Shown: piece by piece, positions 57,567 through 64,000 of the stretch
Layout: every line of letters begins with the position of its first letter
Position numbering within the stretch: the stretch's first letter is position 1
From: Branchiostoma floridae
Taxonomy: Eukaryota; Chordata; Leptocardii; Amphioxiformes; Branchiostomatidae
DNA length: 64,000 nucleotides
Assembly (NCBI RefSeq): GCF_000003815.2
Contig: NC_049985.1
Coordinates: 15,587,896 to 15,651,895, forward strand
Direction of reading: 5' to 3'
Notes under the pieces: model-generated
Databases searched by the model: none
Seen by the model: only the letters and a program-made list of their open reading frames with translations
Told to the model about the DNA's origin: nothing
Translations under genes and position numbers: made by a program

Positions 57567-59715
57567 CCTCTGTGAAAATTCAAGCGTCCGAAACTGCCCG
57601 GACGGCGTCTACAAGCGTCCAATGGCGTCCGAGCGCGTTTCAGACGTTCTGGACGCGTTCATTGCCGTCCGAAACGGCCGCGGACACATCGTGAGCGTCC
57701 GTGCCGTTCTGTCAGTTTTTATGGTGAACGCCCGAACGGCTGAAAGACCTTCCATTGCCGTCGGAGACGGCCACTGATGGGGCTATAAAATACTTAGTCA
57801 CCCGACGCCGGCAGACGGCTGCGTCTTTTCTTATGATCCCCACGGGAAACATGACGTTTTAACTTCTGCACATGCGCCAATTTCAGCGGGTGAATTCGAA
57901 TTTCAGACCGTTGAACACTCCGGCGGTTGCAGGACTTATGTTCAGAAGGTGACTATTTCTGTGGATTTCATGTCCGTTTGTTAAATTTTGCGCACTTTTG
58001 GACCAAGGACTTCACGTCTAGACGTAGCAGCTGATGTTTGTACGACATTGTGCTGAGGTTGGGTTTACGGCGATGACTGTATCCGTTATTTATACTAAAA
58101 AGAATGTACAAAAATTATTTGTCGTGCGCCGACAAGGGGGAAAAATTATACTACTTACTCGAAGCAGCAAACCTTGGACAGCAGAAATCACAGATGTGAC
58201 AGACGTCAAAAGAAGCAGCGGTTCTTCCGTTAGCTGATTGTCGATACTTTGCAGGCGCCGGTAAGTGAATACTTCGCATTTTATTCTAATTTTTTGTACA
58301 ATCATCTGTTGCAAAGTTTACCGACGACTTGTTGTTACGGGTGCCCTCCCCACATACGCGAAGAAATGATAAAATTTAGGATCTTGTTTTGATGCCACAA
58401 AATAAAAAGAATTATGAACACGTTGTAGAATACTTGTAAAAAATATCTGTTGTTTCTATTAAGAATGATAATGCTGTTAAAATGTAGATTTAGACAACAG
58501 ATAATGAGATAGCACCTACCGATTTTGCCGGTGCCAATCAAAATCTTAGTCGGCTCTTCCAACTACTTGGGGTTAGGAACTTATGAAACGGAAGACTTTA
58601 TTTCGCTACCTCGAAATAAAAAAAAATGACTTATGATCGTTGTAGAAAATTTAACGTTATTTCACATTTATATATCCAGTCTTTAGCAAATACTCGGTGC
58701 AATTAAAATTTACGATAGAAAATTTCAAACGTCCTGTATTTACCCTTGATGTTATGTGGGCTCGTCCATTCTGATGTAACCAGTCGGCACGGCGGCACAA
58801 AAAGCCGCGGACACGATTGAAGGCCGGATTGAATTTCGTACATGTAGCAAAGTTGATTAAACGCCGCGGAGTACGTGTAAACAATTTACGAAGAAATTTG
58901 TTCAATTTGTGTTTGATTTTAGCTAAACCTGACGGCCCGGTGGTGGGTGGTCTTCTACAATTCACTGCCTGGCTGAATATTTGTTTGTTTGGTATGTGGC
59001 AACGCTTGTCCCAACAGGCCATAAAATTATAGCCGTGACCGGACGGCGTCAGAAACGGCGTCCGGGCAGCTGTCTACGCACGTTCCAAATTAAATGCACC
59101 GGCCCGTTATGAGTTTCTACCGTACTGCCTGACTAACTAAAACTGTGTCTTGAAGAAAAAATATTTTGCTAGGAGTTTGGCCCAGATATTAACCTTTAAT
59201 AATATAGCGATGACAGCCTCTTGGCCTTTCATTCCATTTTCTGTCGAATTTTACGATCTGTACCCCCCGTGGGAAGGCGTGGTGGAGGCTACCGCCCGTA
59301 CCAGCGGCCTGGATTACGCCGTTTATGCCCGTCGCAACCGGCGTCCGATCCGTCCCAGCAGCCTGGATTACGTCATTTACGTCCGTCGCAATCGGCGTCT
59401 GGTCCGTCCGCAGAGACGTCTGTTCCCAGCGGGGGGCCCGCCCGACGGAGCGCGGGAGCGTCCGGCTGCCCGCTTTCAGACGCCGTCTCGGACGTCCCGA
59501 ACGTCCGACCGGACGCGTCTAAAGTGCCAATCTAGACGCGTCCAAGCGTTTGTTATGCCGTTCGGACCGTCTTGGACGTTTCGTCGGGCGTTCAAAAGCC
59601 CGTCCCATGCCGTCCGCCGCCGTAACCGTCCAAAGCGTCCCAATAATTTAAGACGCCTTGGACGGTTGTCGCAAACGGCGTTTCGCCGTCTGAGACGCTT
59701 GAATTTTCACAGAGG
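57567..59715. mobile_element. 2.15-kb inverted-repeat transposon with GCGTCC subterminal motifs
   Basis: CCTCTGTGAAAATTCAAGCG at the left (perfect for 22 bp) and its exact inverse at 59694-59715. GCGTCC/GGACGC and close variants recur tens of times within about 200 bp of the left end and 650 bp of the right end. A 203-codon arginine-rich frame (59150-59761) is a translation of that motif and not a protein gene. No transposase is seen. It lies within flanking sequence that belongs to the 115-bp array. Confidence 0.82.
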
Positions 59716-61215
59716 AGAACCTCTCACGGTTAGCTTATATGCGCTATTTTACGTTATATGAAATGTTGCGGATACCATGGTCAATATTGACCGAAGGATG
59801 CCATATATATAATTTATTTCGAACCGTCATTTACGCAAAGAAGGGAAGACCTCCCCCGTTAATATATTTGCCAAGACGTATATGAAATGTTGCGTATTTC
59901 ATTTGAACATACGACATGTTTATTCTTTGAATCCGCGCAGTTTAAGCGAACTAGAGGAGACCTCCTCCGTTTAGCTTATATGTTGCCAAAACGTATATGA
60001 AATGTTGCGTATTTCTATTGAACATACGACATGTCTAATCTTTGAATCCGCGCAGTTTAAGCGAACTAGGGGAGACCTCCCTTGTTTAGCTTATATGCTG
60101 CCAAAACGTATATGAAATGTTGCGTATTTCTGTAAAACATACAACAAGTTTAATCTTTGAATCCTCGGGAGACCACCCCCGTTTAGCTTATATGTTGTCA
60201 AGACGTATATGAAATGTTGCGTATTTCTGTAAAACATACAACATGTTTAATCTTTGAATCCGCGCAGTTTAAGCGAACTAGGGGAGACCTCCCCCGTTTA
60301 GCTTATATGCTGCCAAAACGTATATGAAATGTTGCGTATTTCTGTTGAACATACGACATGTTAAATCTTTGAATCCGCGCAGTTTAAGCGAACTAGGGGA
60401 GACCTCCCCCGTTTAGCTTATATGCTGCCAAAACGTATATGAAATGTTGCGTATTTCTGTAAAACATACAACATGTTTAATCTTTGAATCCGCGCAGTTT
60501 AAGCGAACTAGGGGAGACCTCCCCCGTTTAGCTTATATGCTGCCAAAACGTATATGAAATGTTGCGTATTTCTGTTGAACATACGACATGTTAAATCTTT
60601 GAATCCGCGCAGTTTAAGCGAACTAGGGGAGACCTCCCCCGTTTAGCTTATATGTTGCCAAAACTTGATGTATATGAAATGTTGCGTATTTCTGTAAAAC
60701 ATACGACATGTTTAATCTTTGAATCCGCGCAGTTTAAGCGAACTAGGGGAGACCTCCCTTGTTTAGCTTATATGTTGCCGAGACGTATATGAAATGTTGC
60801 CTATTTCTGTTGAACATACGACATGTTTAATCTTTAAATCCGCGCAGTTTAAGCGAACTAGGGGAGACCTCCCCCGTTTAGCTTTTATGTTGTCAAGACG
60901 TATTTGAAATGTTGCGTATTTCTGTAAAACATACAACATGTTTAATCTTTGAATCCGCGCAGTTTAAGCGAACTAGGGGAGACCTCCCCCGTTTACCTTA
61001 TATGTTGCCAAGACGTATATGAAATGTTGCGTATTTCTATTGAACATACGTAGCTTAAGCAAGCTTGGGGGCACTACCCCCGTTTTATCTATTGGCTAAT
61101 ACCGTCTCAAAGGTTTTATGAAACGTTGCCTTTTTCTGCTGAACATACGGCATGTTTGAAGCGCAGTTTCTGCGAACAGGAGGAGACCCTTTCCTTTTTA
61201 TTTTATACCGCATAT
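59716..61215 (+). repeat. 115-bp tandem repeat, about 12 copies
   Basis: The unit is ACGTATATGAAATGTTGCGT, TTTCTG-TGAACATACGACATG, TTTGAATCCGCGCAG, TTTAAGCGAACTAGGGGAGA, CCTCCCCCGTTTAGC, TTATATG-TGCCAAA. Central copies (about 59990-61015) are nearly identical; edge copies are degenerate. Adjacent units alternate CTGTTGAACATACG with CTGTAAAACATACA. Confidence 0.93.
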
Positions 61216-62340
61216 ATGTTCTGAAATTCCAGGGTCTAAATCAGGGCAGGTTTTCTTTGTGGCATGTTGACACTCGAGCTAAGAGACGGTAGAAATCCCG
61301 ACTACTGCTATGAATATCTCCGCGACTCAACCTCTGCTTGAAGAATAAGGATGTAGCAGGTATAGCGTTTTGTGCAGTGAGTTGTGTTTTCTCTATAAAA
61401 CGGCAAGCAGTTCTTACTACAGGTAAATGTACGAAATATGCTTATTTCTTTATCTACAAGCAAGCGTCGAGAAAGAACAGTTTGTGCACACAGGCGGTGT
61501 CTTCTCGTGTTGCTCGTGTTTGTTTGGGTTAATTATGGTGATATGCGTGGGCAGGCAAGATGTAAATTTATTCAGCGTTATTTCGTACTCGCCATGGGGC
61601 GCACGCCTCCGTCCGTCCAAGGAGGTTGAACTTCCTTGGTCCGTCTGTGGCACAGCTGTGTCATGTGATAGGATGTATCCAATGGCAGAAAAGAGTGGGG
61701 GGTTCAAATTTACGGGCCATACGTACGACAAGGAGCGGTTATTTTCCAGGCGTTCATTTTTTAAGAGAAGTATTGAAGAAAGTTTGGGCCTGTTCTAGCC
61801 CGCAAGTTGTGGCCGCGACACCGCTTTTACCGCCTAGGACCCCCGGTGACGGAATTTGACTCAAAGATACGAGGTGGCTATCATTCTGTAAAAGCTGTTG
61901 TTGTTGGAAATCGACACAGAATGGAAATCACGGCCCTTGTACCATCCGGATTAATAGAAGCCGACACTGCAAGCTGAACATGTTTCGCGTTCACAGAATC
62001 CAGGACCATCCAACAGCACGAGTCATATCGGCCACTACTCTAGATCTTACCGGATTCTTATTCCTGTGGTGACCAGATGGAACTGTACATGTGTGCTCTT
62101 TTTAACTTACGCCGAGACGCTTCACCCGACACTGGAAATGGGACTGTGGACTGCTGCACGGAATTGCGCAACCGTTGTGATTGTTTCAACTGCCGACTAC
62201 ATCAGAATGAAAGGCCACAAATACTTAGTAGGCTGTAGTTTTTTTTTACTTTTCCATGTAATATTTTCTCGTAATTCAATAAAATTTCAAAGTTTCATCC
62301 ATTGTATTTTCTTGCTTTGAAATGTGCTAATGATTATTCT
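61216..62340. other. Unique segment between two tandem arrays, no confirmed gene
   Basis: Contains CTCTATAAAACGG (61391), CTACAG/GTAAAT (donor-like at 61423), GGTGACCAG before an ATG at 62077, a 53-codon cysteine-rich frame to 62238 and AATAAA at 62278. Together these could be a small transcript, but no protein family is recognised. Confidence 0.35.
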
Positions 62341-63180
62341 CCTAAAATGGCACTTATCCACACGTTATAATCAACTTAATGCACACGTATATGAGACGTA
62401 CAGAGGGAACTTTAAACATGCCTTAAGGGTGTTTTAGTACGTATTTATGACAACTTTAAGCTGCTAAAAAGAAAAATATAGACACATTGAATCCTCTTAA
62501 TTCACACGTATATGAGACGTAAATAGGCTTTAGATCAAATAAACGTGAAGTTTAAACATGTCTTAAGGGCGTTTTGATAAGTATTTATGGCAAATTTAAG
62601 CTGCTGAAAAGGCACCTAAACACACGTTATAATCCACTTAATGCAAACGTATATGAGACGTAAACAGGCTTTAGATCAAATAAACGTGAAGTTTAAACAA
62701 GTCTTAAGGGCGTTATAATAGGTATTTATGGCAAATTTAAGCTGCTGAAAAGGCACCTAAACACGTTATAATCCACTTAATGCACACGTATATGAGACGT
62801 AAATAGGCTTTAGATCAAATATACGTGAAGTTTAAACATGTCTTAAGGGCGTTTTAATAGATATTTATGGCAACTTTAAACTGCTGAAAAGGCACCTAAA
62901 CACACGTTATAATCCTCTTAATGCACACGTATATGAGACGTAAAGAGGCTTTAGATCAAATAAACGTGAAGTTTAAACATGTCTTAAGGGCGTTTTAATA
63001 AGTATTTATGGCAACTTTAAGCTGCTGAAAAGGCACTAAAACACACGTTATAATCCACTTAATGCAATTGTATATGAGACGTAAAGAGGCTTTAGATCAA
63101 ATAAACGTGAACTTTAAACAAGTTTTAAGGGGGTTTTAAAAATCATTTACGACATCTTTAAGCTGCTTAAAGACAACGGG
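62341..63180 (+). repeat. 141-bp tandem repeat, 6 copies
   Basis: The anchor ACGTATATGAGACGTA recurs at about 62386, 62507, 62648, 62787, 62928 and 63069 (last copy altered). Each unit has GGCTTTAGATCAAATAAACG, GTTTAAACATGTCTTAAGGG, TTTATGGCAA, TTTAAGCTGCTGAAAAGG and CACACGTTATAATCC. The first unit lacks about 20 bp. Non-coding. Confidence 0.92.
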
Positions 63181-63540
63181 AAAACCGGAAAATAAGGACT
63201 AACACGGACCTACAGAAAGACCACTTAAAGGCAATATTTACGTACTCGTATAAGTGGTGTATAGATCCGTAAAGGAGGAAAATACGTCAACATTACGCAT
63301 GGTTTCAGCATCCTTAAATACCGTTTTTCGTGCCGTGAATGTAAGGAGTTCATGTTATTCTATTTTTTTCAGAGCTTTAATTGATGTTTATTTGATGTTG
63401 TGTCCTGTTGTAGAGATTGAATTAAGTAACTTGATGAAGGTTTAATTTGTTTGAAACCATATTCTTTAATAAGAAAACTTGAAAGGATCATATTTTTTTC
63501 AATTCCATCAAAATTTGATGTTGGGTATTATTGCCAGAAG

Positions 63541-63930
63541 TACAGTCAAACCTGCTCAAGACGACCACTCGAGGGACTGGACAAAAGCGGTTGTTTGGAC
63601 AGGTAGTCGGTTTGAAGAGTATCAACTCACAACATGCCCTAGTCATAGTATAAATGGTTTCCGATTTTCGTACAACAAAACTGCTCCCATCTGTAGACTG
63701 CCCTATTGACCACAAATGACCAACCCACGTGCATCTGCTGCAATCTTTATTTTGAATATAACATTATATGGCAGTAAAAATCCAACTCAAACTGGCCAGT
63801 TTCAGCACAAAACCATGCAAGTTATCATCGAAAATCAATGACAGCTCAAGCTTGAAAATGATGCGGTCGCTATAGGCAGTGTTTTGGTGCTGTGCGGTCC
63901 CGTTTTTGGCGGTCGCATTTGCCAGGTGGA
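63541..63930. mobile_element. Probable Tc1/mariner MITE, left end
   Basis: TACAGTCAAACCTGCTCAAG then ACGACCACTCGAGGGACTGG matches a widespread invertebrate MITE end whose body repeats TGGTCG-type motifs. The right end was not found and the boundary is approximate. Confidence 0.45.
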
Positions 63931-64000
63931 GATATTGTAAAGGTCACATAATGCTTACAGCAATGGGGAAAATTTTTGGGACTGAAAAAAGCAGTCATAA

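Noticed and set aside
59150-59761. 203-codon arginine-rich open frame
   Set aside because: It is a translation of the dense CGTCC subterminal motif of a transposon and runs through its inverted end into the tandem array.
1-64000. CRISPR arrays, operons, phage or plasmid functions
   Set aside because: The introns, MITEs and satellites show a eukaryotic nuclear region; the tandem arrays have no spacers.

Overview
The window reads as nuclear DNA of an invertebrate animal. Genes are split by short GT-AG introns, the DNA is AT-rich and packed with non-autonomous DNA transposons, and there are three runs of N (5074-5578, 7120-7248, 16661-16760). The MCTS1 protein is deuterostome-like, and the repeat style and compact introns suggest amphioxus (Branchiostoma). 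That organism call is inference, not proof.

Genes. The left 6.2 kb holds a divergent gene pair. The 5' four coding exons of CWF19L2 (spliceosome-associated) lie on the minus strand at 201-2039 and run off the left edge. A complete six-exon MCTS1 (181 codons; translation re-initiation and 40S recycling factor) lies on the plus strand at 2381-6220. Their start codons are 341 bp apart and probably share a promoter. The rest of the window has little recognisable coding sequence. A chain of exon-like segments with good splice sites but stops in all frames (about 8590-8830, 9107-9215, 15725-15930, 31216-31380, 34510-34674) is followed by a first coding exon at 49216-49365. That exon has an in-frame upstream stop and ends at a consensus donor. 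This may be the long 5' leader of one gene whose body lies to the right, but the linkage is unproven.

Mobile DNA. Many element boundaries can be fixed from terminal inverted repeats and target-site duplications. There are three copies of a 434-bp hAT-type MITE (two with perfect 8-bp duplications) and further hAT-like elements at 14101, 19345 and 34786. TTAA-flanked elements lie at 9328-9893 and 22166-23920; the latter is a 1.75-kb near-palindrome with a decayed THAP zinc finger in its spacer. Mariner-type elements flanked by TA lie at 13237, 40618 and probably 63541. A cluster of about 220-bp palindromic MITEs lies at 16.4-24.0 kb. A 5'-truncated LINE with a reverse-transcriptase ORF lies at 31653-32716 and another LINE remnant at 37020-37455. 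At 31.1-35.1 kb two copies of a 165-bp exon flank a nested stack of insertions.

Tandem arrays. A 135-bp repeat (47440-48600) has a three-unit higher-order period. A 115-bp repeat (59716-61215) alternates two variants and is split at its left edge by a 2.15-kb inverted-repeat element. A 141-bp repeat lies at 62340-63180. The remaining stretches hold no gene I can support.
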